A stretch of 64,000 nucleotides of DNA from positions 1 to 64,000 of the forward strand of contig JANQJV010000277.1 in the NCBI GenBank assembly GCA_028281465.1, given 5' to 3'. The stretch comes from Azospirillaceae bacterium. Its GTDB lineage: Bacteria > Pseudomonadota > Alphaproteobacteria > Azospirillales > Azospirillaceae. This document shows positions 34,301 through 49,300 of the stretch, in pieces. Each line of letters starts with the position of its first letter. Positions within the stretch are counted from its first letter, which is position 1. The position numbers and the translations under genes were made by a program. Under the pieces are notes generated by a model. It ran no database searches. It was given only the letters and a program-made list of their open reading frames with translations, and was not told where the DNA came from.

Positions 34301-37300
34301 ACAACGTGACGGCTCCGGCTCCGGCCAGGCTGCCGATGCTGATGTCGCCGTTGGTGGTGGTCAACGACACCTCTCCGGCCGTCCCGGTGATCGACCCGAT
34401 CGAAATACCGCTGTCGGCGCGGAGCGTCAGGTTACCGCCACCCATGGCAATGGAGGTGACCGACAGCGCCCCGGTCTGGAACACCGTCAGATCGCCGGCG
34501 CCGTTCATGGTGACCTGCAGGCTGCCCACCTCCGTGGTCACCGTCAGATCGTCGCCGGCCGTGATGTTGAGCCTCCCCGCCGTCACCAGCCCGCCCAGGG
34601 TCATGCTGCCGCCGGCCGCAAGCGTAATGGTGGCGCTGTTGCCAACGTTGAGCGGCGACACCACGACCATGGACTGACCCGCCGACAGGTCGATTGTCTC
34701 GCCGTCATGGGTGGGAAGGTCGACCACCTTCAGCGACCCATCGACCGAAAGCGACACGTCGCCGGAATGATCCGATGCGATCAGGACATAATCGCCGGCC
34801 ACCGTGGTCGGAATGCCGCCGCCGCCGGAGATTTCACTGGCGCCGGTGGTTGCGCCGCCGGCAGAGATGGCGAAGACCTCGACATCATCGCTGAGGTCTC
34901 CATTCACGTCGGGCCGGCTGACGTCACGCAGGGTCGCCGTGCCTAAAACAGTGACGTTGTAGCCGACGGCGTCGGCGGCGTCATCATAGGCGGCCAGTTC
35001 CTTGACGGCGCCGGCCGCATCGAGGGTGACGCTGGCATGGGATTTCTGAGCGCCCGCCGCAAAGCCGGCCTCAACCGTGCCGACATACAAGGTGTTGGTC
35101 GCCTTCAGGGTGATGTCGTTGCCGGCGGCATCGACCGTGGTCCGCACCAGCGTGGCACTGAGGTCGCTGCCGGCGCTGATCGAGATCGAGCCGTCGTTGG
35201 CGATCACCTCGGTCAGGACGATGTCGTCGGACTCGTTGAGCAGGATGTTGCCGGCGGACGTCGACTCGATCCGCGCCGTCGCGACCAGGGAATTGAGCGT
35301 GACGCCGCCGGTGGTCTCGATGTCCAAGCCATGGGCGACCACCACCGACGCCGTGTCGCTGACCACATCGTTGGCCCGCATGGTCAAGGTGCCAGCGGTC
35401 TGGTCGGCGAAGATAATGCCGCCCTCCAGGGTCAGAGTGCCGGCCGTGGTCAGGGTGACATTCGAGGCCGGGGTAAACCCATCCAAACCGCCGATGAAGC
35501 CGGTGAGCGAGAAATCGTCGGTCAACTCGACCGTGATGTCGCGCAACGCCCGGATCTCGAAATTCGAGGCGTCGATACCGGTGGAGTCGATGTCGACGAA
35601 GCCGCTTTCCTGGGTCGACGCGGTCACCGAGCCGGTATTGTTGGTATCGACCGCGCCCTTGACGTCGGTCACACCGCGGGCCGTGATGATGACGCTGTCG
35701 ATGGTCCCGTCGCCGGCCACAATGTCACCCGAAATGAAGACATTGGTGCCGGAGTTCAGCTCGAGCAGTTCGTCGGCCGTCACCGTGCCGCTGATCGACA
35801 GCACCGTGCCGCTATCCAAGATCACCGATTTCGAGGAAATGGCCGTCGGCAGAACGAAGTCGAAGGCATCGCCCGCCCGGTACTCGATCAAGTCGGGGGC
35901 GTTGAAGAAGGTGTACAGCTTCAACACCTGCGCGGCGTTGAAGGCCACCGCCGAATTGTAATCCAACGCCGCACCGCTGGCCGGCTGAACCACCTGGAGG
36001 TTGCCCGCGGTGCTGACCAAACGAATGGTGTCTGCCGTCACCGCCGCCTGGGTGGCCGTCGTCGTGCCGACGATCAGGTCGCCGGCCGACTGGATGGTTG
36101 CCGTGGCACCGGCGGTCTTGGCCGCACCCACCGACAGCACCGTCAGGCCCGTAAAGATCTCGCCGACACCGTCGGACTCATACAAGGAGATGTCGCCAGC
36201 CGTCGTCTGCACACTGGTCAGCACGTTGGCGGCAATCTCCAGATCGGTGATCCCCGTCGCCGCCGACAACACCAGCGAGTCCGCCACCAGGTCGACGTCA
36301 TCGTCGGTGAAGGTCTCGGTGATCTGTCCCGCGGTCGAGGTCAACGAGACATCGCCCAGCGCTGTCACGTCTCCGATATCACTGTCGGCGTAGGTCCCGG
36401 CCGAAACGAAACGCACCAGAATGTCGCCGTCGGTGGTCACGGTGATGTCGTTGGCGTCGGCATTGGTCGCCAACGCGACGTCCGCCAAGTCGACGGTGCC
36501 GCCGGCCTTGACCGTCAGGCTGCCGTCCAGCACCACCACCTTATCCAGCGTCAGCGCTTTGGTGCCGGTCTGCGTGATCGACACCGAGCCTGCCGCGGTC
36601 GTTTGCACCGACACGGACTCCACGCTGGTCGACAGCGTCAGGCTACCGCGCACGGTGACGCCCAGAGCATCGGCGACGATCGGTGACGCGGCGGTCGGCT
36701 GGGTGATCGTCCCTTCCACGTCCAGCGTCACGTCGCCCCGGCCCCCGGCCGCCACCGACACCAGCGACAGGTCGGCCGTGGCCTCATCCCACTGCACCGT
36801 ATGGATGATGATGTCGTTACGGTCGGTGGTTCCCTCGGTGGTTACCGACGTCGCAATGACGTCGCCGGCATTGGTGACGGTGATCGTGCCATTGGTCGCT
36901 GTGACCTTGGTCAGGTCCAGATCGCCCGCGTTGTTCAACGTGATGTCGCCGGAATCCGTGACATCGAGATCCACCGTCGCAACACTGGTATTAACGGTGA
37001 TGCCGCGCTCGGCGTCGGCCACCAGACTGTTGGCCGTGATCATGCCCGTTTCCCACAGGGGGATTTCAGTGCTTGCCTGGGTAATCACGCCGGAGGTCGC
37101 CGTCAGCGTCACGGTATCGGTCGCGGTCAGCGCAGACTCGATGAGCGTGATGCCGCCGCCAAAGCGGCCGGCGCTCACCGTGATGGCGTCGGCCTGAAGG
37201 TCGGCCTCGATATCGCCGGTGACCGCACCGTCCCCGGCATCGTTGTCACCGGCGGTCACGGTGATGGACGTGGTGGCGGTGGCGATTCCGCTCAGCGTGA

Positions 37301-40300
37301 CATTGCGGCCGGCGCTGACGTCAATCGTCTGCACCGTCTTCACCGTTCCGCCCAAAATCCCGTGGCGCGCCGCCGAAAAACTCAATGTTCCGGCCGTTTT
37401 CGAGGTGGTCCACACCTCGGCCGCATCGCCAATGGTCAGGTCGCGCCCGGCCGACAGGACAATCTTCTCCGGCGCCGACAATTGCGACAGTGAGGCCAGC
37501 GTTTCCTGGTCGATTTGCGCGCCTTGGACCGTCAGGTCACGCCCAGCCGTCACCGTCAGCGCCCCGTCGGTGGCCGACACCAAACCGCCCACCGCGACAT
37601 CGCGGCCGGTGGTGACCGTCACTTGCGCAGACGTGATGGCTTGCGTTGAATAGGCCGAATACGGCGTCAGTGCCCCGTCTTGATAGGTGCGTTCCGACAC
37701 GAGCTGTGTGTCCTCGCTCGTGTTGGCAACCTTGCCCCACTGCGTGTAGGTCTTCGTTGTCTCGACCTCGCGCACCTGATCCCGCTCTTCGTACACATCG
37801 CGCCGGTCGTAGAGATCGTGCGTCTGTCCGGTCCAGGCATAGGATAGCTGGGTGCGCTGGTCCCGCACCTCGTGGGTTTGCGAAGTCCAATCATAAGTGT
37901 AATCATTGAATGTTTCGGTCAGATCATTGATCTTTTGCCAATACGCCGAAGACTCGATGTTGAGGAAGATATCGATGTACCCGCCGTCGTTGCCGCCCCC
38001 GTGATGATGGGGATTCAAAAACACGCTCTGCGTCGGGATCGTCTGGCCCCCGTTCGCGACCCAGCTACCTTCCAGAATAAAGTCGTCGCCACCCGTCAGG
38101 CCACCATCCGCTTCCTGCACCTTATACGTTACCCTCAGGTGCGTATTGCTGGCCAAACCCGCCCAGTCAAAGAACACATGGTTGGGATGGAAGGTGCTCC
38201 TTTCGTCGTTGCCTTCCGGGCTCCTATAGTGATGAGTCGCACCGCCCAACGTGACCCACATGTCAAAGTATGGTTCGTCATCACCCCACTCGGTGTTCGC
38301 GTACACCGTCGCCTGAGTGAGTACAATCTTGACGTTGAACAGTCGTTGCTCGGAAATGCCGACTTTGATCTCGCGGCTATCGACGGAGGCCTGATTGGCG
38401 ATGCTCGATGTGTCGCCGGTATAGCCGTCAGGGGCATAGATGAAGACGTCGTTGGCATCCTTCAGCGCATCGTCCTGGGGCAAATCATCGGTGGACCAAG
38501 CCCACATGGGTATCCAGTCCAACGACGAGTTGAACGTGTTCTGCGCCGCACCGTCGGCGATCTGATAGGTGCGCGTGCCGGTGTCCACTTGGTAGGCCAC
38601 CGTCCAGCGGTCCTCGGCTTTGCCGTCGTCATCGCTTTCGCGGTAATCGGCCTGGGTGAGGGCCGTATGATCCGAATGGATCTGGGTGTAGAGAACCTTG
38701 GCGGTATCCTCGTACCGGGCCACCAGTTCGCCGGTGGGCTGCTCGGCGGCGCTCACCCACGTGCCGTCGCCGTCGCCGTTCAGTGAGGTGTCGCCAGTCA
38801 AGTAGCGCGTCTCGCCCTGGCTGACCACATTCAGCACATCGGCCTGGGCGCCCTTGGGCATACGGATGAACTTGTCGCGCCAACCGTCGACGTCGACGCG
38901 GTAGATCACGATGTCGGTGCTGCCGGCCCAGTCGGGTGTCCAGTCATCGACGCTCGGCGTGCCGTTGATGGTCTTGTGGATTTTGGCATTGGTGTAGGCG
39001 AAGTCGTAGAGCGGCATATAGCCGAGAGAGGACAGCACCACGCTCCGCTGGTCGTCACTCAACTGCTCGAAGGACTTGTAACCGGCGTCCCTGTAGTCGT
39101 TGGCCGGCGCCGACACCGAACCCAGGCCAAGAACGGCGCCGACGCCGGACCAATCGATGTCGGCGTTCTTGTAGTCCACGCCCTCGACGAAATACTCGCG
39201 GAAAAGCTGGCCCTGCGCCTTGTAGTAGCCGACCTGGGTCAGCGTGACGTCCATGGTGTGGTATTCGCTGCCCACCTTGACCATCGTGCTGCCGACGCGC
39301 TCAAGGCCCGTGGTCGGAACCAGAGTCACCTCTTTCACATCGAAAGTGCCGATTTTGACGTCGCGATAGCCGGTCACCTCGATGATGGTCCTGCTTACCG
39401 TGGAGATGATCGGCTGGCTGACACGGCGGTCGCCGGCCACCGAAGCATCAGAGGTAATCGCCACGTCGTTGCCGGCTTGGACGACGACGTCGTTGGGCGC
39501 CGACAGGTTGCCTTGTCCGACGATGTTGACGACGCCTCCGAAGAGATCGGCAGCGTTGATGGTTCCGAGCAGGGTATCGAGGGACGCGCCGAGCGAAATG
39601 CCGGCGTTGACCTCAATTCGGTTCTGCGATTGGACGATGCCGCCGATGGCCGCCTCGTCCTCGGCATTGATCAGCACCCGGCCGTCGGTGGCGCGGTCGC
39701 TGACCGAACCGTCGACCACGATGGAACCGCCCAGCAAATGGACCAGCTTGTCGGCCTCGACCTGTCCGGTGCCCTCGACATAGACCTGGGTGGAACCTTG
39801 CAGGCGCAGCGTCGAGGCATCGGCCCACGCCTTGACCCGCCCGCCGGCCATCACATTGACGGCGGGACCGCTCAACACCAAGGAGTCGGCGGCATCGACG
39901 AAACCGGAGACGGTAATGGCGTCGCGGCCGGACGACACCGTGATGGTGACGGTATCGGCAGCGCTTCCGGTCAATTGGCCGACAACGCCGTCGATCATCA
40001 CCTTGGCCGAAGCCGACAGATCGATACTGCCGCCGGCATGGGTGGCGACGGTACCGCCACTGACCCGAGTGTCGCCGTCGAACACGACCTCACTGATCCA
40101 CAGGCCAACGCCGGTCGTCACGTTCTCACCGCCGCTGATGGTGACAGTGTCGTTGGCGATGATCAGACCGTCGACCAGGACCATGTCCGTGCTGGAAACG
40201 ACGATATCGGCGCCGGTGTCGACGGCACTGATCAAGCCACGCACCTGCACGGCACCGTCGGAATCGATGTCGATTCGTCCGGGCGAGGTTGGAGACCACT

Positions 40301-43300
40301 GCCCGTTGCCGGTGGGGTCAACCTCCACCTTGCTGCCCGCGGTCACCGCCAGGCCGATGCCGTTGGCATCTCTACCGGCCGAGATACGCAGCAGACCGCT
40401 GGCGATCATGTTGCCGCCGCGATCAACCAGGTTCGAAGTCTCGTCCAACCCCTGGCCACCAACCACCACCGACTCGCTGGCGACCACGGTCAAGGTGGCG
40501 TCGCGGCCGCGCCAGGTATCGGTACCGGTACGCCCGGCGCGCAGGTCACCGACGAGCGCCACCGCCCTGGCGTCGATGGTCATCGCGCTGTCGTCGGCCA
40601 CGGTCTCCAAGGCCGAGTCACTGGCGACGGCCACAATGCCCTGGGTTTCGATGTCGATCGCGGCGTCAGCGCGGATCAGCACCGCCGTCGACTGGCTCTG
40701 TCCCTGGGTGGGGTTGGTATCACCGACCAGGACATCACCGCTGGCTTCGATGTGCAGACGCTGGCCAGCATCGTCGACAATCAGGGTGGTGTTGATCACC
40801 TGAACGGTGCCGCGGGAAACAATGGACAGCGATCCGGCCAAATCGATGTCGCCTTGGATCAGAACCGTGTCCTCGGCCTCAATGGTGACTTCGTAGTCGT
40901 TGGGATTGGCGGTCGCCCGCGTCGAGCGCAAAACGCCGCTGATATCGACGGTCTTGCCTTGGATCAGCAGTTCGGCGCCGGTCTCGATCACGCCGGCCTC
41001 TTTGGTAATGGTGACGCTGCCAGTGACCGATCGGATGGTCAGGCTGCGCAGGGTCGGCAGGTCGGCGCCGAACGTGCTGTCGATCGTCACATCACCATAG
41101 CTGCCCAGGGTCAGGCGGCCACCGTCGTCCTGCGCCTTGGTCACCGCCGTCGCTGTGCTGCTGAAACTGCCGGCCAGGATGGTAATGTCGTGCTGTGCCT
41201 GCAAGGTGCCGGACAGGTTGAAGGCGCCGTCACCTTCCACGGCGATGTCGGAGCGCGTGCCTTGGGCCATGGCGGTGCCCGCGAAGACGCCACCCTGGCC
41301 GGGATCGATGGTGATCGAGCCCTTGGTGGTCATCAAGAGACCGGTCTTGTCGACATCGAGGGTCTCGCCCTCGTCCTCGCCGCCGGTGACGGTGATGCCC
41401 TGATAGGCCAAGACCTCAGAGGCGACATAGATCTTGTCGTTGCCCCCGTCGGGATTGCCGATGTTGACGACCGAGCCGGCCGCCGTCGCCTGAATGGCGT
41501 AGCGCGTGGACGCCGCGCGATCGGCGGCAGCCACCCCGGTGAAGCCGATGCGACCGGCCCCGGTCGAGCCCTCCGTCTTCACCGTGAAATCGTAGAGGCT
41601 GGTCAACATCAGCCGGCCATCGCGCAGGCGCACCGTCAGGTCGTCGGCGCTCAGGTGCTGCATCGAACCGACGGCGACCGTGGTGTCGGTCGATGCGGTG
41701 ACGGTGAAGACGGCGGCGGTGATGGCACTTTGCAGGTCGCTGATCAGATCGGCGAGGCCCGTATTGTCGCTGGTCGCGGCGGCGGTCAGCATCACCGTGC
41801 CGTCCAGCGTCAGGGCTCCTTTGGTCATTTGGACGTGCAGGCTGACGTCGCCCGACAGAATACCGCTGGCCCGTTCCGTCCACCCCGTCGCCACCAGTTC
41901 CCGCGTCCACGCCGAGGCCAGCAGACGCATGGGGCCGGAGGCCGACACCGTGAGCGTACTGTCTTCGCCGACTGTCTGCAGGGTGGCCGTGCCCAAGATC
42001 ACCAAGCCGTTGCCGGCATGGGGAGAACTGCCGTCATCGGGATCCACGCCACCGGTCACGTCCAGCGTGCCGCCGGCCTTGAGGTCCAGACCGATGCGCA
42101 CCTGATGCGCGGCCTGGACCGACAGGGTGGACTTGCCGTTGTACATCGTGATCGCACGGCCGAGGTAGCCGCCGTCCGCATCGCGTTGCTCGACAACGTC
42201 GCCGCCGGACACCAACAGGCCAAGAATATCGGCGTCGGCCCCCGAGGAAACCGTGATCGAGCCATCGGCATCGTGGACGATCACCTCGGCAGCACCGGGC
42301 AGGCGGACGCCCATACCGTCTTCATCGCCGCCACCGGTCAGGGTCACTGAATGGCTGGCGCGGATGACGCCGCCGACTGCCACGCTGTCACCGGTCTGGG
42401 TCGTGGCCTGGCCGCCAATAGACAGCAGGCCGCCGGCCGACAGGGTGACCGCCGATGTCTCGGCCGACCACACGATGGTTTCCGACAGCAGGGCGCCACC
42501 GGAGGAGAAGGTCTGGCTGACCGTGCCGCCCGACAGAATGCGCCCCATCATGTGCACATCGTTGGCACCGGTGACGGTCACGGTGCCGCCGCTGTCGTCG
42601 CTGGTCCAGCCCTGGGCGGTCAAACCGGCCGCGGTGCCGATGACCACCGACATGCCATTGTCGTCGCTGCCGGGCACACCGCCTTCAGCGGTCACCGCCT
42701 TGGCCGCCACCAGCGCGGCGTTGATCGCCAGCCGCTGACCGGCATTGACGGTGATCGTCGAATCCGGGCCGTTCAGCGTAACACCATCTGTGCCGATCGT
42801 TCCGCCGGCCACCACCGAGCCGTTTAGGATGACGTCTTGCGAACCGTAAACGCGGATGTCGGAACCCACGGTCGGCGCGATCAGCGTCGACGTGTCGGCG
42901 ACATAAACGCTGACACCATCGGAATTGGCCCCGCCTTTGTCGATGCGTTCGATGCCGCTGAGGTTGATGCCGCCGTACAGGCTGATGTCGCCGGCGACCG
43001 CGGCTTTGCCCTCCCAGTAGATCCACTTGTAGCTCTCTAGCTGCAGATCCGACTTGGCCCCGACCAGGTCGATGTTGCCGCGGAAGATCAGATCGTCCTC
43101 CGCCTCGATGTGGAGGTCGGCGTCGGTCGACAACGTCGTGATCGTACCGGTTAGCAAGAAGCCGAAACCCCGGTGGCCCAACAGGTAGCCGGGGTCCTGG
43201 ACGTCGATGGAGTCCACCGTGCCGTCGCTGTCGAGATCGCTGGCCACCACCACGTACTGATTCCCGTCGGTGTCGGTCAGCTCCCAGCGCTGAGTCTCGG

Positions 43301-46300
43301 TGATGGTCCGCACCGCCACGGTATCGCCCAGAGCGATCTCGTTGGCCGAGAAGGCGGTCCGCAGCGTTGCGTTCACCGAGCCCGAACCCAGGTCCGTCAT
43401 CACGGTGGCGTCCGGAGCGGCGCTGAACAGCGTCAAGCCCGGAATGCTGTCGAAGTATTCGGCGAAATCGTTTTCGGCGGTACCGACATTCAGCGTGATG
43501 TCACGGCTGGCGGTGAGCGTGCCGCCGATCCACATCTCGCGGCCCGAAACCAGTTGGATGGTGGATTGCTCGCCGGTCACATAGGGCACCGGGGTGTCAT
43601 CGACGGTTTCGAAGGCGGCGCCGGCCGTGATGGCCGCGCTTTCCTCCACATGCAGAATGCCGCCGGCTTCGACGTAGATGTTGGAATCCTCCTGGCGCGC
43701 CAGGATTTCATTTCCGGCGCGCAGGATGATGTCATTCTGGGCCACCACCCGCAGGTCACCACCGGCGATCACCTGGTCGATGGTGAGCGAGTCGTTGCTC
43801 TGCACCGCGATGCGGTCACCCGAGGCATAGAACAGACCGGAGGCGCGCACCTCAACATCGTCCCAGACCTGGAGCGTCACGCTCTCCACCACGAACTTGT
43901 TGGCAACGAGGGCGCCCTGAGCCAGCGCCTGGGTGCCGCCATCGGTCTCGACGACCGTGCTGGAGGTCAGCTTCTGCCAGCGCGTGGTGTCGCCGAATTC
44001 CTCCTGCGTCAGGTCCAGGGTCGCGGCGGCACCGAGATAGCGGTACAGCCCATATTCGGCCGAGGTATACTGCACCCGCACCGTATTGCCCGTGGACAAG
44101 GCGGCGGTGTCCTGGGTGGTGCGGTCGTTGTTGGTCACCACATCGGTGGTGATCTTGCGCCACAAGCCGGTGTCGGCGAACTGCCGCTGATTCTTGTAAT
44201 CGCTGACAAAGCGGTTTTGGTCGACATCCTGGGCAAAGCTCTGCGCGTCGATCGACGTGGCCTCCCAGGCGGCATTGTCGGCATAGGTCACATCGGGCAG
44301 ATACGCCTCGGCGTCGTTGGTCCCGACGTAGCGATAGACCGTGTCGGTGGCCAGATCCTTCACCAGGGTTTGGTTCTGCACCAGACGCACCCGGGTCAGG
44401 TCGGTCGTGGTGGTGGTCCCAAGGTATTCGTACAACTCGTAGGACACGCCGATGATATCGGCAGGACTGGCATTGGACAGCGCCTGCAACTGCTCCAGGC
44501 TGAGTGTGTCGAAGTTCTGGGGAGAGTCGATCGTGAGGATTCCCGACACCGATCCGACCATGCCGTTGGCTCCGCCGCCGGCTTTCAGGGTCACATCGGT
44601 GCCGGAGACGTTCATTTCTTCCGACGTCGTCTGCCCCCCGAGGCCGCCCATCGGGGCATGCGGGTACAGGAACTGCATCAATCCGGGCGACAGGGCATAA
44701 CGGCGACGCAACTCGGCATTGGATACGTTCTGGTCCTCGAATGCCTGCACCTGATCGGCATCGAGTTGTGCGTTGGCGTCGACGGTGGGGTTCTCGTACA
44801 CCGCATCGAGAATTGCACCGTCGACGGTTTCCAGCACCACCGCTCCCTCGGTGGCGATGACCGACACCGTCGCGTCGGCCCAGGCGGTCGGCGCGACCAA
44901 CCTGAGGTCTCCAGCCGTCTCGGTGATCTCGATGCCGGTCTTGGCCAGCACCGCGATGCCGCCGCTGTCCTGCCCAAGACTGTCGCTGTCAACCGTCGCC
45001 TCGACATAGCCGTTGCGCGCATCCAGCTCGATGCGATTGCCGCGCAAAGTCGCATCCGTGCCCGTGAGGCCATCGACGGCATGCAGGATCACGTCGCCCT
45101 GATTGGACACCACCTCACCGATCACCAGGCTGCTGGTCTGGTTGTCCAGCGAGAACGCCGTGACCGAAATGTCACCCCCGGCGCTGACGTTCAGTTCGCC
45201 TTTGTTGCCCTCCACCAGCATGGTGACACTGCCGCCCGCGACGATTTTGGGCGCATCGCCATAGATGGCCACACCGTCCGACGTGGTCACAGAGCCTCCC
45301 GCCGTCAGCTCGATGCGGGCGTCAGGGGTTTGATTGCCGGCGGCGGTGGTGCTGCCGTCGGTCACCTTGAGGTCACCGGAAATCACCAGATCGCCACCGG
45401 TATTGACAAAGATCCCGGCCGCCAGGCCGCTTTGCGCGACGTCGATGGAGATCGGATAGTCGGCCTTGAGGGCGAAGGTATAGTAATCCTTCTGGCCCAT
45501 GCTGGTCGTGGTCTCCAAGTGAACGGTTTTCTTGCGCAGCCAACCGCCGCCGGTGGTCCAGGATTCCTCCGCGAAGGTGTAGTTGACGAAATCGCTGTCA
45601 TACTTGTTCTGGGAAGGACTATGCCACGACTCTGCTTCCGACGCCCCTAGAGTCTCGACATATTGCCACGTTTGGGCATCGGTGAAGTCGGCGTCCGGCA
45701 GCCTGACCGATGCGTTGGCGCCGATATAGAGAAACACCTGGTTGTTGGTGACGTTAAGGACCTGGGTCACGTTGCTGACAAGGTCGACGGTCTCGTCGCT
45801 GATCCGCAGGTAACCTATCGCCGCCACCGCGCCGTCGGCATAAGAAGGGAGCAAAGCGCTGGCAGCGGCGATCAGTGCTTCCGATTCCAGCAACGGTTTC
45901 TCGTCACGAAATTCAACACTCCTTCTGACATAGCTGTCGTCGGCAACCAGAAAGTCCCAGTCGAAGCCAATCAGATTAAAGCTGTTCTTTTCGTACTTGC
46001 GGATTTCGACTTCTGTTTTTTCCTGACCTTCAGTCCAGACATAATAAAGCCCTTCGGTCGGATTATGAGAGATGCCCTCTGCGGTGCCAATTTCGTGCTC
46101 GACGGCGCTGCCCACCTGTTCGTAAGAGATCGACGGGACGCCGTCGACCACGACACTGGTGCCTTGGTAGTCGGTCTGCTCAACCTTGTCGTTTTTGACC
46201 GCGTACTCACTCCGCTTCAGCGTGCTGGTGTCGGTGATGATGATCTCGCCCGGGGTCTCATTGGTGCTGTCGATCCCCTCCAACACCAGCGTGTAGGTGC

Positions 46301-49300
46301 TGAGATTGTTGATCTCGATATGCGGGCTACCGTCGGCAACCACGAGTTTGCCGTTGCCGGTACTGAAAACCTGCCCGGTGAGATTGATCCGTCCCGCGGC
46401 CGGCGTGAGCTGTTCGACGACGATCGCCTGGCGGGACGCGTCGAAATAGGAGGAGAACGGCACGTTCGGAGCACCGAAATCGACGCCCGCAATGGCGACG
46501 GCGGGATTGTTCTGCAGCGACTCAATGCTGTTGGCGCTGTCGCCCGCGGTCTGATCGAGGAAACTGACGCTGCGGGTGGGGGCGAAGCTCGCGTCGATGT
46601 TGAGGACGAGGTCGCTGACGCCGCTCTGAATGGTGCCGTTGATGTTGAGGTACTCGGCGGTGATGGTCACCGACCCCATGGCAAGGATGCGGGCTTCCGT
46701 CTCAATGCCGTGCCGAAGATCCGCCACCTGATCAAGCGATGTGAAGGCGACGTGACTGGGGTTGCCGTCTTCGTTGTACACCAGATTCCGCAACCGGGTG
46801 TAGTCGATGTACGTGCGCGGGTCCTTGACATGCTGCCAGCCCTCGATGTTGAGGTTGAAATCGCCGGCCGAAACGATGTCCACCGTGCTGGCGCGCAATT
46901 CGCCCGACACGTTGATATTGCCACGCGTGTTGCGGATGGTGACGGCACCGTCCTCATTGACAATGCTGCCGACCGTATAGAGGTCCTGCGTGCCGGAGAA
47001 TGCCGAAAGCCCCCCGAGGTCGTATTGTGACGCCGGTAGAGAATCCTGCACAATTTGAATGGTGCTGGCCAACGCATCGCCACTGCTGTTGAGGGCGCCG
47101 TTGTTGAAGTAGACGCTGCCCGCCGCAAACGACACCAACTGCCCGTTCACCGGAACAATGCGGGTGGAGTCCTCGATCACCGCGTCGCCCACCCGCACGG
47201 AGAAGGGGGTGTTGTTGAAGATGTCGATGCGCGCGCCGGCGCGGGCGATCAGCCGATCGCCAATCAGCGGCACCAGAGCCTCTTCCGACGTCGAGGCCGC
47301 ATCGATGAAAATCGAGCCGGGCGCGGCGGTGACGCCGGGCAGATCAAGGAATAGCTGGTCCAGTTCCTGACTGACCACCTCGACCGGACCGCTCGGTGTA
47401 TCCACCGTCTCGATCAAACCCAGGGCATCCAGCGCGTCATTCACCTGGTCCAATTGCACCTGATAGCGGGCAATGGCCTCGGCGTTGTTGGCGTGGCTGG
47501 TCATCCAACCAACGATGGTTTCGCGCTGTTGCAGCAGCAAGTTTTGGACATTGGCGTAAGCGAGCGTGGGCGCTGCCACCTCGACCGGCTTGATGACGTA
47601 GAATTTGTCGGACAGGGCGGCGACCAGCTCGGTCTGGTCGCTGATGGCGCTCATATCGATTGCGGCATACTCGTATTCGATACTGGAATCGAGGTTGAGC
47701 GCGGTCAGTTCGTCGGCGGTCAGCCGGGTGCCAATGCGGTCGACGTCGAACGGCACGTCCTGCTGTCCACCCTCGCCCGCCACCGATACCGGTAGGATGT
47801 GAATCAGCGTCTGATTGTTGAGCGCCGCCTCGACCTTGGCGTCGTCCAGCATCACCAAGGTATTGGTGCTGGTGACCACGGTGCGGTCATCAAGGGTGGA
47901 GCCATAGGGCACCAAGGACAACGACAGCATGTTGCCTGCGGTCGTGCCGCGATCATCGCCGCCGAACCCTTCGACGGTGCGCAGGTAGGTGTTGGTCAGC
48001 GATTGCACCTTCGTGGTGCCCGCCAGGGTAATGGTGTTGCCTTCCGTGATCGTCAGGTCCGGATCGGGATTGACGACGTTGGGCAGCAGCGAGGCCATGG
48101 TGATTTCGGTGTTGGCGTAACCGTCCAGTATGTTGACGTTGCCGTCACGGTCGACACCGGCCAGCAGGTAAACGGTGTTTGCCTTGATCTTGGAATTGGT
48201 TGCGGTGATGCGGTTGTCGGCGTCGGCGAGACCGGTGGCGGTGGCGCCGCCGAACCCCGAGATCGCCGAGGCGGCGAACAGGTTGGCGCCGGGATTGACG
48301 TCGGAGATGCTGCGGGTGGTGAGATAAAGGTCACCGCTTTCGTTTTCCAGCGTCGAGGCGCCGACGACAATGCCCGAGCGGGTATAGGCGGCGATCTCGG
48401 ACTCCGCATACGAGATGCCGAAGCCGGAGACGCCTTCGACCTTCACATTGTCGAACGCCGTCACGTCGGTGAGCGCCGAGACGTCGAAACGCGCCGGTGT
48501 CGCCTTGCTGCCCAGTGCCCTGAGCGTGGCGCCGTCGCCGATGGTCACCCGAGCGCGGAAACGATCGCCCGCCGAGCCGAACTCGGTGGTGCTTTTGATG
48601 ACCGAGACGTTCGCCAGACCGGCCGAGCCGGAATAGATGTTCTGTGCACCTTCGTTTGAGAAAACGCTCTTGAGGGCGACGTTGTTGGCGCCGATGCTGA
48701 TGTTCTGCGCGTCGACCACCGCGCCGTCGCCGACCACCACGTCCGCGGTGCCGGTCAAGGTGTTGGTCACCGAAGCGCCGGTACCGGCAGCCAGGCCCAA
48801 ACTGTGGGCGTCAGCCTTGGAATCGACCGACTGGGTGTGCGAAGCCTGGAGATCGAAGCCGACGACGCTGACATTGGCGCCCTTGCCCACGGTGGCGGTC
48901 ACGGCAAGATTGTCGACGACCTTGGCCTGAGTGCCGGCGGCGGCCAGTAACAGAGCACCGCTGCTGGCCTGGCTTTGCGCCAGCAGCGTGTCGGTCGCAA
49001 TGGCGCCGATGCGCAGCGACGTGGCGGCCAGATTGGTGTTATCGCCGAGGCGGGCGTTCACGGCGCCGCCACCGGTGGTGGTCGCCATCGAAAGGCCGAC
49101 GCTGACGCCCGTGCTGACCGACAAACCAATCGCGCTGGTGAGACCGTCGAGATCCGCTTCGGCGTCCACGACAACCGTGCCGACGACGGCGACGGTGGAG
49201 TTGTCGATGGCGGCCACGGTCGTCGGGGTGAGTGTCACCGTCGACACCGACCCCGATTCAGCGGCAGCAATCAGGCCGTAGGAAACGGCAGTGGCCAATC

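Noticed and set aside
38976-42350. Plus-strand open frame of 1124 codons opposite the giant gene
   Set aside because: It is antisense to the clear repeat protein, has a His/Gly/Arg/Asp-rich composition typical of the complement of GC-rich Thr/Ala/Val/Asp codons, and has no domain or ribosome binding site. The same holds for 43173-45650 and similar frames.
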